The notes beneath the pieces are model-generated. The model was not told the DNA's origin. It worked only from the letters and a program-made list of their open reading frames with translations, and ran no database searches. 8,762 nucleotides of DNA, from positions 1 through 8,762 of the forward strand of contig DASQLD010000430.1 of assembly GCA_035630195.1 (NCBI GenBank). Direction: 5' to 3'. Numbering within the stretch: position 1 is the stretch's first letter; each line of letters starts with the position of its first letter. Of the stretch, positions 1 through 7,900 are shown one piece after another. Both the position numbers and the translations under genes were made by a program. This stretch comes from DASQDN01 sp035630195. Lineage in GTDB: Bacteria; Acidobacteriota; Terriglobia; Bryobacterales; Bryobacteraceae.

Positions 1-593
1 AGCGCTTAGAATCGATTCCGGCGGGCGACATTTCCCCGGTTTTCGATCGTTATGTGGCGCTTTCCGACGCTCGGGCTGTTATGCGGTTTGGGGCGCTGTT
101 CGCCCGATCGGGAAAGGATGTCGTGCTGCAGGGCGGCAGGAGTACATCGCTAGCCGACCTTCGTGGAAAGCCGGTGGTTCTGGTGGGGGCGTTTAATAAC
201 GACTGGACATTGCGGTTGACGGGTGAACTTCGGTTTTATTTCGAGTTCGATTCGGACCGAAAGGTCGAGATCGTCCGAGACCGCCAGAGCCCGGAGAATC
301 AATCGTGGCAAGTTCGGACCGATACGGCAATCCCGCAAATTGAGACGGACTACGCGATCGTCACCCGTGTGCACAATCCAACAACCGAGCAGACCGTGGT
401 TGTCGCGGCAGGAATAAGAGGCGGAGGCACTTCCGCTGCGAGCGAGTTTCTGACGAACGAAACTTACCTCACGCAAGCTCTGGAGTCGGCCCCTTCAGGA
501 TGGGAGAGAAAGAACGTGCAGTTTGTTCTCTCAACCAAGATGTTTTCCGGAAATCCGGGACCACCCACCATAGTGGCCGCGCATTTTTGGTAG
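1..593 (+). CDS. C-terminal part of an uncharacterised acidobacterial-type protein (5' end outside window)
   Basis: The reading frame beginning at base 3 is open from the left edge with no in-frame stop, so the gene starts outside the window. A GTG at 54 is an internal valine codon, not a convincing start. The visible 196 residues end in a TAG stop. Recognisable stretches are ADLRGKPVVLVGAFNNDWT (visible residues about 51-69), a DRQ-P segment, DYAIVTRVHNPTT followed by VVVAAGI (about 116-138), a GTSAASEFLT segment, a WERKN-Q-V segment and the ending GPPTIVAAHFW. From memory this combination is the C-terminal domain of large acidobacterial proteins that often carry an N-terminal winged-helix DNA-binding domain. 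That N-terminal part is not visible here, so a regulatory role is inference. No membrane segment is seen in the visible part. The gene converges on the DUF1501 gene with only 3 bp between the stops. Coding status is solid; function is unknown. Confidence 0.8.
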   Translation, partial: RLESIPAGDISPVFDRYVALSDARAVMRFGALFARSGKDVVLQGGRSTSLADLRGKPVVLVGAFNNDWTLRLTGELRFYFEFDSDRKVEIVRDRQSPENQSWQVRTDTAIPQIETDYAIVTRVHNPTTEQTVVVAAGIRGGGTSAASEFLTNETYLTQALESAPSGWERKNVQFVLSTKMFSGNPGPPTIVAAHFW

Positions 594-596
594 GCG

Positions 597-1970
597 TTAG
601 ATAAGAATATCTTTGACTACTTCGCCGAAGACGTCCGTCAAGCGAAAATCACGACCCGCATAGCGATAGGTGAGTGCCGTGTGGTCGAGACCAAGCTGGT
701 TCAGAATCGTCGCATGTAAATCGTGAATGGAGACGCGATTTTCTACCGCCTTGAATCCGAAATCATCGGTAGCCCCATACGCTAGCCCGCCCTTGATACC
801 GCCGCCGGCCATCCACATCGTGAATCCGTAGGGGTTATGATCTCGACCCGTTCCGCTCTCCGATACCGGGGTGCGGCCGAACTCTCCGCCCCAAACAACC
901 AACGTCTCGTCCAGCAAGCCGCGGCGTTTCAGGTCGCGAATGAGAGCCGCAGCCGCCTGATCCATATCAGGACAACGTTCGCGCAGGTTTTTATTGATGT
1001 CTTTATGGTCGTCCCACACCTGGCCGGCGCCATAGTAAATGTGAATATACCGGACTCCGCGTTCAACGAGTCGCCTCGCCAGCAAGCAGCCGTTCGCAAA
1101 CGGAGTTGATCCGTATTCGGTTCGAATGGCTTCCGACTCCTTGCGGATATCGAAGACGTCGAGGGCTTCGAATTGCATTCGGTAAGCGGCTTCCATCGAC
1201 TTGATTCGGCCTTCGAGAAAATCGTCACCGCCGAAGGTATCGCTGTGCTGCCGGTTTAGCTCCTGAATTGCGTCGAGTTTGCGGCGCTGCGCCTTGGCAT
1301 CCAGCCATTTGTTGCGCAGATTGGAGATCATCTTCTCCGGCTCTACGTCGGAATCGCTAAATGGCGTCCCTTGATATTCGGCCGGAAGAAATCCGGCGCG
1401 CAGGAGCGATCCTCCGCCGCCAGCGCCGGGGCTTAACGCTATAAAGGCCGGCAGGTTTTCGTTTTCAGTCCCGAGCCCATACGATACCCAGGCGCCCAAG
1501 GATGGACGGGTCGCGAGAATGCTACCCGAGTGGATTAAGCTTCGGGCCGGCGTATGCGTCGGATTGAACGTATACATCGAGCGGATGACACACACATCGT
1601 CGATCACGGTGGAAAACTTTGGCAGCAGATCGCTAACTTCGACGCCGCTCTTCCCTGCCGGCTTGAAGACGAAGGGGCTTGGTAGCAGGCCGCCTGTCTG
1701 GCGCTCCGTCCGCAGATCCACCGAGTTCGGTCGCTGCCCCTGATATTTGAGCAACGCGGGCTTCGGATCGAACATGTCGACCTGCGATGGACCGCCAGTC
1801 ATGAACAGGAAAATGACGTGTTTCGCCTTCGTGGGAAGACTTGGGCCCTTGTAGTGGCCGAGAGACGCAGCGTGCGCTTGCGTTCCACTCAGCATACCGG
1901 CCAACCCGATGCTGCCGAGACCCCCGCAAAGGGACTGTATCAATTCACGTCGCGAATACTGGGGCATCAT
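597..1970 (-). CDS. DUF1501 family protein, Tat-exported
   Basis: The protein has 457 residues, a normal length for DUF1501. The N-terminus carries a twin-arginine signal: SRREL at residues 6-10, a hydrophobic stretch to about 28, and a likely cut after AHA (32-34). Export to the periplasm in folded form is therefore likely. Family signatures are visible: FLFMTGGPSQVDMFDPKP (54-71), WDDH (319-322), WGGEFGRTP (360-368), GRDHNPYGFT (375-384) and IHDLHATIL (415-423). DUF1501 resembles the sulfatase/alkaline-phosphatase fold, and the conserved Asp, His and Glu residues in these motifs may bind metal, but no reaction is proven for the family. Two ATG codons stand in tandem. The upstream one is chosen because GAGGAG lies 11 bases before it, already a long spacing that would grow to 14 for the second. 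Its ATGA overlaps the stop of the cytochrome gene, implying translational coupling. Family assignment is very sure, catalytic role unsure. Confidence 0.95.
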   Translation of the reverse strand: MMPQYSRRELIQSLCGGLGSIGLAGMLSGTQAHAASLGHYKGPSLPTKAKHVIFLFMTGGPSQVDMFDPKPALLKYQGQRPNSVDLRTERQTGGLLPSPFVFKPAGKSGVEVSDLLPKFSTVIDDVCVIRSMYTFNPTHTPARSLIHSGSILATRPSLGAWVSYGLGTENENLPAFIALSPGAGGGGSLLRAGFLPAEYQGTPFSDSDVEPEKMISNLRNKWLDAKAQRRKLDAIQELNRQHSDTFGGDDFLEGRIKSMEAAYRMQFEALDVFDIRKESEAIRTEYGSTPFANGCLLARRLVERGVRYIHIYYGAGQVWDDHKDINKNLRERCPDMDQAAAALIRDLKRRGLLDETLVVWGGEFGRTPVSESGTGRDHNPYGFTMWMAGGGIKGGLAYGATDDFGFKAVENRVSIHDLHATILNQLGLDHTALTYRYAGRDFRLTDVFGEVVKDILI

Positions 1971-4432
1971 GGCCAGAAGATCTCCTCATTGGTCGACAGC
2001 AACACTTCGGCGTATTCGGCTAGCGTGCTTTGCGATAAGTATGTAAGAGCGAAATCGAGTTCCTTTGGCGTAGGGTCGCGGGCTAGAATCTTACGATACA
2101 GAGATCGCAACTTCGCGGTAGCGTCAGGTTCACTCTCGAGTGTTTTGGAAAGCGCAGCCGCCTGCTCCGGAATAAACGTTCCATTCATCACAAAAAGCTG
2201 CTGCAGTGGGGTGGTCGTGAGGTCGCGGCCCGGGCTGGTCTGCGAAGCGTCAGGAAAATCGTAGAGCTTCAGTAAGTTGTTCAAGCGCCCGCGCGCCACC
2301 CTTCCATAAATCGTGCGCCGAGTGTTGCCTTCGCTATCGAGATCTTCCGAAGGTCCGTACATCTTGTCGTTCAGCGTCCCCGCCGCTCGCAGGATGGAGT
2401 CACGATAGGACTCGATGTCCATTCGCCGTGGGTTCATGCGCCACAACAGCGTGTTCGATTGATCAAACTGTTCGGCGTCGGCACGGCGTTTGCTCGATTG
2501 CTGGTAGGTCGACGAGAGCATGATCTCGCGATGCAGCCACTTGAGGGACCAGCCATTCGCAATAAAGCGCGCCGATAAATCATCCAGCAACTCCGGATGC
2601 GTTGGCTTCTCGCCCTGTGTTCCGAAATCACTTGGTGTGCCGACGAGCGGTTTGCCGAAGTGCCAGCCCCAGACGCGGTTCACGATCACTCTGGCCGTCA
2701 GCGGCGCAGCGTCGTTGAATATCTTCTCGCCAAGTTCGAGGCGACCCGAACCGTTCTTGAACTCAGGTTCTGTCTTCGATAGAACGCTGAGGAAGTGCCG
2801 TGGTGTTATTTCGCCAGGTGTTGCGACATTTCCTCGCAGCATCACGGGGAGATTGCGCGCTTCTCCAGGCTTGTAAACCACGAACGTATAGTTGGGATCG
2901 GTTCCATCCACGTATTGAGCGGCGTCATACACCGCGTTAACGAATGGTTCAGTCGAGGATGTGAATCGTCGGCGTTGCTGTGCGGCTGGTGGCGGCGCGG
3001 CTGCCGCCGGCACTGTTGCAGCAGGCTGTTGAGGACGTTGACGCGGAGTTTCCGTCCAATACTTCTCGACACTCTTGACCAAGCCTGGATAAAGATCTCG
3101 CAGGCTCTCCATCTCGGCTTTGAGACTTGCAATTTCGGCCTTCCACTTTGCGACGCGTGGAGCGGCTCCGTCTACAGTCGAAGCTTCATTGGTTAATAAG
3201 TTGGCGGAGTAGCGAAGATCGAACAATCTATTCTGGATCCACAGGTACCGTTGTTCGATTTGCGGGTCGACATCGAACAGAGGCCGCTCCGCGCGCATCG
3301 TCGATGCGAAAACGCCAGCCAGACCGTAGTAGTCTTTCGTGGGAATGGGATCGAACTTATGATCATGGCAACGTGCGCACGCCACTGTCATCCCGAGCAA
3401 CCCACGGGTCACGGCGTCCACGCGTTCGTCCCAATCGTCGGTGACAAAGGTATAGATGACTTCTTCGGAGAGTCTTTGATCCTTGTGATAGATCGGAGCC
3501 GCGCCTAAATATCCGAGAGCGCGAAGATCTTCTCGCTTGCTGCCCGGCATCAAGTCGGCGGCCAATTGCAGCTTTACGAATCGATCGAACGGCAGATCCT
3601 TGTTCATCGACTCGATCACCCAGTCGCGGTACCGCCAGGCGAACGGATAAGGTGGGTTTGTGGCTTCAGATGTCGGGTTGTCTTCCGCGAATCTGGCGAC
3701 GTCCAACCAGTGGCGGCCCCAACGCTCTCCATACCGGGGCGATGCGAGCAAAGTATCGATCAGCTTCTTGTAGGCACCGGGAGAGGTGTCATTGGCGAAG
3801 GCTTCCACTTCCTGGTATGTCGGCTTAAGGCCGGTCAGATCTATATATGCGCGCTGCACCAGGGTTCTCCGATCAGCCTTGGGGGAGGGCTTCAGGCGCT
3901 TCTCTTCGAGTTTCGCGAGAATAAAAGAATCGATCTTAGTATTGCCCCACTGAGTATCATGGGTTTTTGCCGCCGGCAATTCACGAGCCGGTTGGAAGGC
4001 CCACCACTTTCGCCCTTCCTCGACCGGCATCCCTTTCAACGGGGCCGCCGTTGCCGTGACCGTATCGGGTCGCGGATCCACGGCGCCACTTGCGATCCAT
4101 TGTTCGAAATTTGCGATTACATTGTCGGCGAGTTTGCCGGAGGGCGGCATTTGGAGATGCTTGTCCGTGTAGCGAAGCGCCTGTACCAGTCGGCTTCCCG
4201 CCACGTTCCCGGGAATGATGGCCGCGCCGGTTGCTCCACCCTTCTTCAACCCTGCCTTCGTATCGAGTACAAGACCGCCCATGGGAGCTTTCGATTTCGA
4301 GGAATGGCAGCCATAACAACTAGCCGCGAGCACCGGGCGGATCTTGGTCTCGAAAAATGCAGGGTCTAACGCCTGTGCTTGCAGGAGGGACAGCGAAGAA
4401 AAGGCGGCAACGGCAACTATAGATCGAAACAT
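1967..4432 (-). CDS. Secreted planctomycete-type cytochrome protein (PSCyt1 - PSCyt2/DUF1549 - PSD1/DUF1553)
   Basis: From the ATG at 4432 the protein has 821 residues. A Sec signal peptide (MFRSIVAVAAFSSLSLLQAQA, cut near residue 21) is followed by a PSCyt1 cytochrome c domain with heme motif CYGCH (C39, C42, H43) and a likely axial Met in QMPP (M95). The WWAFQP motif (143-148) leads into PSCyt2/DUF1549 (about 166-375), which includes WGRHWLDVARFAE (238-250) and a second C-x2-CH in CARCHDHKFDPI (C352, C355, H356). A charged helical, possibly coiled-coil stretch (about 425-460) and a Pro/Ala/Gln-rich linker (463-489) follow. PSD1/DUF1553 (about 540-800) includes IVNRVWGWHFGKPLVGTPSDFG and LFVMNGTF. 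An in-frame TTG at 4441 could add three residues, but ATG gives a better signal peptide. Neither start has a close Shine-Dalgarno sequence. The product is probably a periplasmic heme protein working with the coupled DUF1501 product. The family is often near sulfatases and carbohydrate enzymes; its reaction is unknown. Confidence 0.93.
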   Translation of the reverse strand: MFRSIVAVAAFSSLSLLQAQALDPAFFETKIRPVLAASCYGCHSSKSKAPMGGLVLDTKAGLKKGGATGAAIIPGNVAGSRLVQALRYTDKHLQMPPSGKLADNVIANFEQWIASGAVDPRPDTVTATAAPLKGMPVEEGRKWWAFQPARELPAAKTHDTQWGNTKIDSFILAKLEEKRLKPSPKADRRTLVQRAYIDLTGLKPTYQEVEAFANDTSPGAYKKLIDTLLASPRYGERWGRHWLDVARFAEDNPTSEATNPPYPFAWRYRDWVIESMNKDLPFDRFVKLQLAADLMPGSKREDLRALGYLGAAPIYHKDQRLSEEVIYTFVTDDWDERVDAVTRGLLGMTVACARCHDHKFDPIPTKDYYGLAGVFASTMRAERPLFDVDPQIEQRYLWIQNRLFDLRYSANLLTNEASTVDGAAPRVAKWKAEIASLKAEMESLRDLYPGLVKSVEKYWTETPRQRPQQPAATVPAAAAPPPAAQQRRRFTSSTEPFVNAVYDAAQYVDGTDPNYTFVVYKPGEARNLPVMLRGNVATPGEITPRHFLSVLSKTEPEFKNGSGRLELGEKIFNDAAPLTARVIVNRVWGWHFGKPLVGTPSDFGTQGEKPTHPELLDDLSARFIANGWSLKWLHREIMLSSTYQQSSKRRADAEQFDQSNTLLWRMNPRRMDIESYRDSILRAAGTLNDKMYGPSEDLDSEGNTRRTIYGRVARGRLNNLLKLYDFPDASQTSPGRDLTTTPLQQLFVMNGTFIPEQAAALSKTLESEPDATAKLRSLYRKILARDPTPKELDFALTYLSQSTLAEYAEVLLSTNEEIFWP
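1982..1987 (-). promoter_or_regulatory. Ribosome binding site of the DUF1501 gene
   Basis: The minus strand reads GAGGAG, 11 bases before the first of two tandem ATG codons. It lies inside the last codons of the upstream cytochrome gene. It supports the upstream ATG (1970) over the next one (1967). The spacing is long, so initiation may depend on ribosomes finishing the upstream gene. Confidence 0.55.
2966..3046 (-). other. Low-complexity Pro/Ala/Gln/Arg linker within the cytochrome protein
   Basis: Residues about 463-489 of the PSCyt protein are almost only Pro, Ala, Gln and Arg, flanked by arginines (PRQRPQQPAA at the start, QQRRR at the end). The segment separates the PSCyt2 side from PSD1 and most likely forms a flexible hinge between two independently folded parts. 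Confidence 0.7.
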
Positions 4433-4439
4433 GAGGTGC

Positions 4440-4473
4440 AACTAGAGAAGGCGCAATCGCGCCCGGTCTAGTT
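4440..4473 (-). promoter_or_regulatory. 34-bp dyad / leader hairpin before the cytochrome gene
   Basis: The sequence has near-perfect twofold symmetry. The outer arms are 7 bp (AACTAGA / TCTAGTT, 4440-4446 and 4467-4473), then a 3x3 internal mismatch, inner arms of 5 bp (GGCGC / GCGCC, 4450-4454 and 4459-4463) and a 4-base loop. On the minus-strand RNA one internal mismatch becomes a G-U pair, lengthening the inner stem to 6. The right foot ends 7 bases before the ATG at 4432 and swallows the alternative TTG start. There is no U-run after it, so it is not a standard intrinsic terminator. It could be an operator for a dimeric regulator or an RNA structure controlling translation. Confidence 0.55.
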
Positions 4474-4475
4474 TC

Positions 4476-4504
4476 AGTATCTCCTTAAAAAGAACAGATC
4501 AGAA
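4476..4504 (-). promoter_or_regulatory. Weak candidate sigma70-type promoter for the PSCyt-DUF1501 pair
   Basis: On the minus strand TTCTGA (4504-4499) and GATACT (4481-4476) are separated by exactly 17 bases, matching TTGACA at 3 of 6 and TATAAT at 4 of 6 positions. Transcription would begin near the foot of the hairpin. The match is weak and could be chance; it would give the pair its own promoter, separate from the receptor. It is an alternative to the displaced Shine-Dalgarno reading, because a transcript starting here would lack AAGGAG. Confidence 0.2.
4481..4486 (-). promoter_or_regulatory. Displaced Shine-Dalgarno-like AAGGAG upstream of the leader hairpin
   Basis: The minus strand reads AAGGAG here, a strong match to the anti-Shine-Dalgarno, but it is 48 bases from the cytochrome ATG and no start codon sits at normal distance downstream of it. 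If the 34-base hairpin between them folds, the effective distance falls to 14 bases (7 on each side). Functional use is inference. Confidence 0.25.
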
Positions 4505-4535
4505 GGCGACCGTCCGAACGCAACGCAAGCGAGCA

Positions 4536-4934
4536 TCAGAACTCAGATGTACGCCGCAGCCTTTGACCTGACAAGGTTAGCTTCGTCATCACCACGCCTA
4601 CAAACAGCCCGGCAACCATAACGAGCAGTGCCATCACTGCCGCAACATAGGGCACCAATGGGGCGGCGATTGGATCGCTCGGCGGGTACATTCGGAATCC
4701 AACGAAGAACCCGCCAAAAGTACCCACACCGGAGGCGAGCACAATCCACGGCCAAGCCGAGGGAAGCAGAGCGATGGATACGCAACTGACGAGTACAATG
4801 CAGGCTAACGAAATACAGAAAGGCAGAGTAATGACAAAGTTCGGCGAACACAAAAGCGCTGGACCGAGTAAGGTGAGGCACACAAGAACGGGGCGCGTGC
4901 GCATCGCAGTTTCACCAGCCGGACTGCGATTCAC
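4536..4934 (-). CDS. Small multi-pass membrane protein of unknown function
   Basis: The product is a 132-residue hydrophobic protein starting at GTG. That start is fixed by AAGGAG seven bases upstream; the next in-frame ATG (4904, residue 11) has no such site. About four membrane segments can be seen: roughly residues 13-30, 32-57, 59-80 and 91-117. A short loop rich in Pro and Asp (YPPSDPIAAP, about 83-92) separates the third and fourth, and a basic tail (GQRLRR) follows the last, suggesting a cytoplasmic C-terminus. I do not recognise a family. The gene begins 41 bp after the receptor stop and ends 103 bp before the cytochrome start, so it is probably co-transcribed with the receptor. It might be an inner-membrane partner of the neighbouring system, but nothing in the sequence proves it. 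An overlapping frame on the same strand (4543-4881) lacks such support. Confidence 0.7.
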   Translation of the reverse strand: MNRSPAGETAMRTRPVLVCLTLLGPALLCSPNFVITLPFCISLACIVLVSCVSIALLPSAWPWIVLASGVGTFGGFFVGFRMYPPSDPIAAPLVPYVAAVMALLVMVAGLFVGVVMTKLTLSGQRLRRTSEF

Positions 4935-4941
4935 AGTTCCA

Positions 4942-4947
4942 CTCCTT
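4942..4947 (-). promoter_or_regulatory. Ribosome binding site deciding the GTG start of the small membrane protein
   Basis: The minus strand reads AAGGAG seven bases before GTG at 4934, an optimal sequence and spacing. It lies in the 41-bp gap after the receptor stop codon and is the main reason to choose GTG over the downstream ATG. Confidence 0.75.
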
Positions 4948-4975
4948 GTAGCCGTCGCATTTATGTTCGCTCAAT

Positions 4976-7900
4976 TCAGAATTGTATTTTTGTTGCGAGC
5001 TGCCATTGGCGGGGAACGTAGCTTGCAAACGCGCCGAAAATACGTCCAGCTACTCCGGGGCAGTCGACACAATTATTCGGATTTGCCAGGTTTGTGTGAT
5101 TAGCGAAATTAAAAGATTCGGCCCGAAATTGCGCTTGAATGCCTTCAGTGATTCGGAAGTTCTTAAAGAACGACATATCCCACTGAGCAAATGATGGTCC
5201 GACGAGCGTATTTCGCCCGATGGTACCGAATTTCCCCCGCTGCGGCCGCTGCCATGGACCGCTTACCTGACCATTCTGCGCCAGCGGTGTTTCCGCCGTC
5301 TTGAACCAGCCGAATTGACTTGGGTTGTCGATACTCGGATCGCCCACAATGTCGGGACGGCACCAGCCCGTATCTCGGTCGGCGTTGCAGTCGCGATACA
5401 TAGGAGTGAACGGTTGTCCCGCCATCCAGTTGAATGTTCCATTCACTTGCCATCCGCCGAGGATTAGGTCGACGGCCTTGGGCGCCCCACTCAGAAATTG
5501 CCTTCCCTGCCCGACCGGCAGTTCATAAAGCGACGACAAGAATAATACATGCGCGCGGTTGTTATTGGAAGCTCCGCGGGCGAGCTTGGCATCTCGTGGA
5601 TAGTACGTCCCGTCATAGTCGATATTTTTCGACCATGTGTAATGGGCCCCGACTGATAGCCCTTGCGAGAACCGTTTGTCGAATCGTGTTTGTAGCGAAT
5701 GATAGTTATTGCTAGCGTCGCTGCCGTAATACCGGAAGTTTTGCGACCACCCGAACTTCTGAAAGAAAGGCTTTCTCTGATTGGTGGTCAGCGTGCCGAA
5801 TCCATTGATGTCGGCTTGATTAAGATCGTAGTCCCCGCCCGTGCCGGCAAAGACGTGTGTTCCCTTTGTGCCTACATAAGCGATCTCAAACGACATACTC
5901 TGGCCGAGCTGCTGCTGAATCGTGAAGTTCCAGGCGTCTACAGTGGGAAACCGGATTGGGTCAGTGATGACGAAGGACGTGACCCCGTTTGGCAGCATCG
6001 GATGCCCGTTCGGTCCTTTCGGTTGAGAGGCGAGAATCGTCGCCGGATTGATCGCTCTTGGGCCTTCTGAGAGTTTGAAAACGCGATCGAAATTCTGCGC
6101 TGGCTGATCGGATTGAATCGCAAGAACCGGCAGATTCTGTGTCACGTTATGCCCGAAGATCGATCCGAAGACTCCAAGGTTGTAGCCACGGCCGTACCCT
6201 GTCCGAATCACCGTCTTTGGTGTCAATTGATATGCAATACCCAAACGCGGCGCGAAGTTCGTCCATGGCGATTCGACATTCAAGTCGAGCCCAACGCCGT
6301 TCGAACCGGCCACCAGCACCTCGCCGGTGCCAACGTCCACGAAGCCCCCGTTCCCTGCGGCGTTGACCTTTTGCGGCCGATAGATTTCCCAGCGAAGGCC
6401 ATAGTTGATCGTGAGCTTATTGGTCACTTTCCACGTGTCCTGACCGAAGAAGAACCAGCGATTCTGTGATTCGCTGGCATCGGTGACCGTGCTGACGTAG
6501 CGCTCGAAACGCGAGACATCGCCGATCAGAAACGCCGCAAGTCCCGAACCTCCTCCGGCTGGCCCCTGTGTCCGCGCCGCATCGAAGTTCAATTCACCAG
6601 AGCGATGGCGATCGCTGGGCACACGCAGATTAAAAGCCTTCCGGATATCCGCCCCGAACTTGATCGTGTGATTCCCTTGAATCTTTGTCCAGTTATTCAC
6701 GAACTGATACTGATCTTCATCCTGAATGAGCGGGCAATTACAACCGTTCACACCAAGTGCATAGCCGAAGCGGAACAGGTTGTTCCCATATCCGTTGATG
6801 AAGAACGCCGGCATGCCGGAATTGAACTCCGCGTCTGTGTTCAGGCCGGGGATTCCAGCCTCTTCGGCGGGCTTTGTCCCGATACCATTCGGTTGGCCGA
6901 AGACTTTGTAGCGAAACCAACCGAAGCGAAAGTCCGTCAGCAGATCTGGTCGGACCGAATAATCCGCGCCGGCTGCGATGGAATGATTCCTTGAATCGGA
7001 TGTTCCTGCGTACGCGTTCGTGCTCCCAGAGGCGTCCAATCCCCCGCCTCCCGCTGCGCCGAAAGACCCCGGCGCTTTTACACGGAATTGCTGCAAACTA
7101 TACCTTCCAAAGAGATGGAGTTTGTCAGTCGTGTAATGATCTATACGCCCATTGAATGCTTCGTCATCGGACTTAACGCCTCCTGACGATGCAAAGTTGG
7201 GCTGATCCGAAGTGGCGTTGATGTTGGGTAACGGAATCAGCTTCAGCAGATTCTGCGCTTCGCGCGAAAGCCGGTCAGCCGGGATGATGTTATTGGGAAA
7301 TTGCTGGCGGGCCGCTGGCGTGGCTCCGCTGTCCGGATCGAAGATATTCAGGCCCAGGCCGCGGAGGTCACCGGTACGCTCTTCAGCCGTAGGAACACGT
7401 AGTAACGTTCCACCGCCTGTGTTGCGCCTTGTCCCTTGAAAATCGCCGAAGAAGAACATCTTGTTCTTTTGAATCGGTCCACCGATTGAGCCGCCGAATT
7501 GGTTCCACTGCGTTAAGGGAATCGTTCTCCCATTCGAGTTCGGGATAGCGCGAGATTGCGTGAATGGGTTGCGCGCCTGCAGGTGATCATTCCGCAAGAA
7601 CTCGAAAGCACTGCCATGGATCTTGTTGGTTCCGGATTTTGTCTGTGCGCTCACCACGCCGGCGCTCGCGACTCCGAACTCGGCGTCGTAGTTTGCCGTC
7701 GTGATCTTCGCTTCGGTCACAGATTCGAGCGTAGGATTAATGACAATCCATCCAAGTACCGCATCGTGATTGTCGGTGCCGTCCAACAAGTGGCTCGTAC
7801 CGGCGAAGCTTTGGCCGTTCACGAGCATTCGATAGGAACCCTGCGGATTCTCGGCCGAAGCCGCCGTCAGAGAGGTTGGAAAGGCGACGACACCCGGCGT

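Noticed and set aside
1818..2264. A 148-codon + strand frame across the DUF1501/PSCyt junction
   Set aside because: It overlaps two confidently assigned genes on the other strand and its translation has no recognisable features.
3566..4369. A 267-codon open frame on the + strand opposite the cytochrome gene
   Set aside because: It lies wholly antisense to a gene with unmistakable domain motifs, has no recognisable protein features, and long antisense frames are expected opposite GC-rich genes.
4433..4441. TTG at 4441 as the start of the cytochrome gene
   Set aside because: It has no ribosome binding site of its own, sits inside the hairpin stem and adds only three residues before an ATG that opens a standard signal peptide.
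4440..4473. The 34-bp dyad as an intrinsic terminator
   Set aside because: The stem is followed on the minus strand by TGCACCTC and on the plus strand by CAGTATC, with no U-run on either side.
4433..4480. A tiny leader peptide after AAGGAG in the 103-bp gap
   Set aside because: No ATG or GTG lies at a suitable distance; only CTG or a late TTG could start it, giving a handful of residues, so it cannot be supported.
5699..6994. Several + strand open frames of 118-129 codons opposite the receptor gene
   Set aside because: They are antisense to the well-supported receptor frame, show no motifs and have no ribosome binding context that I could support.
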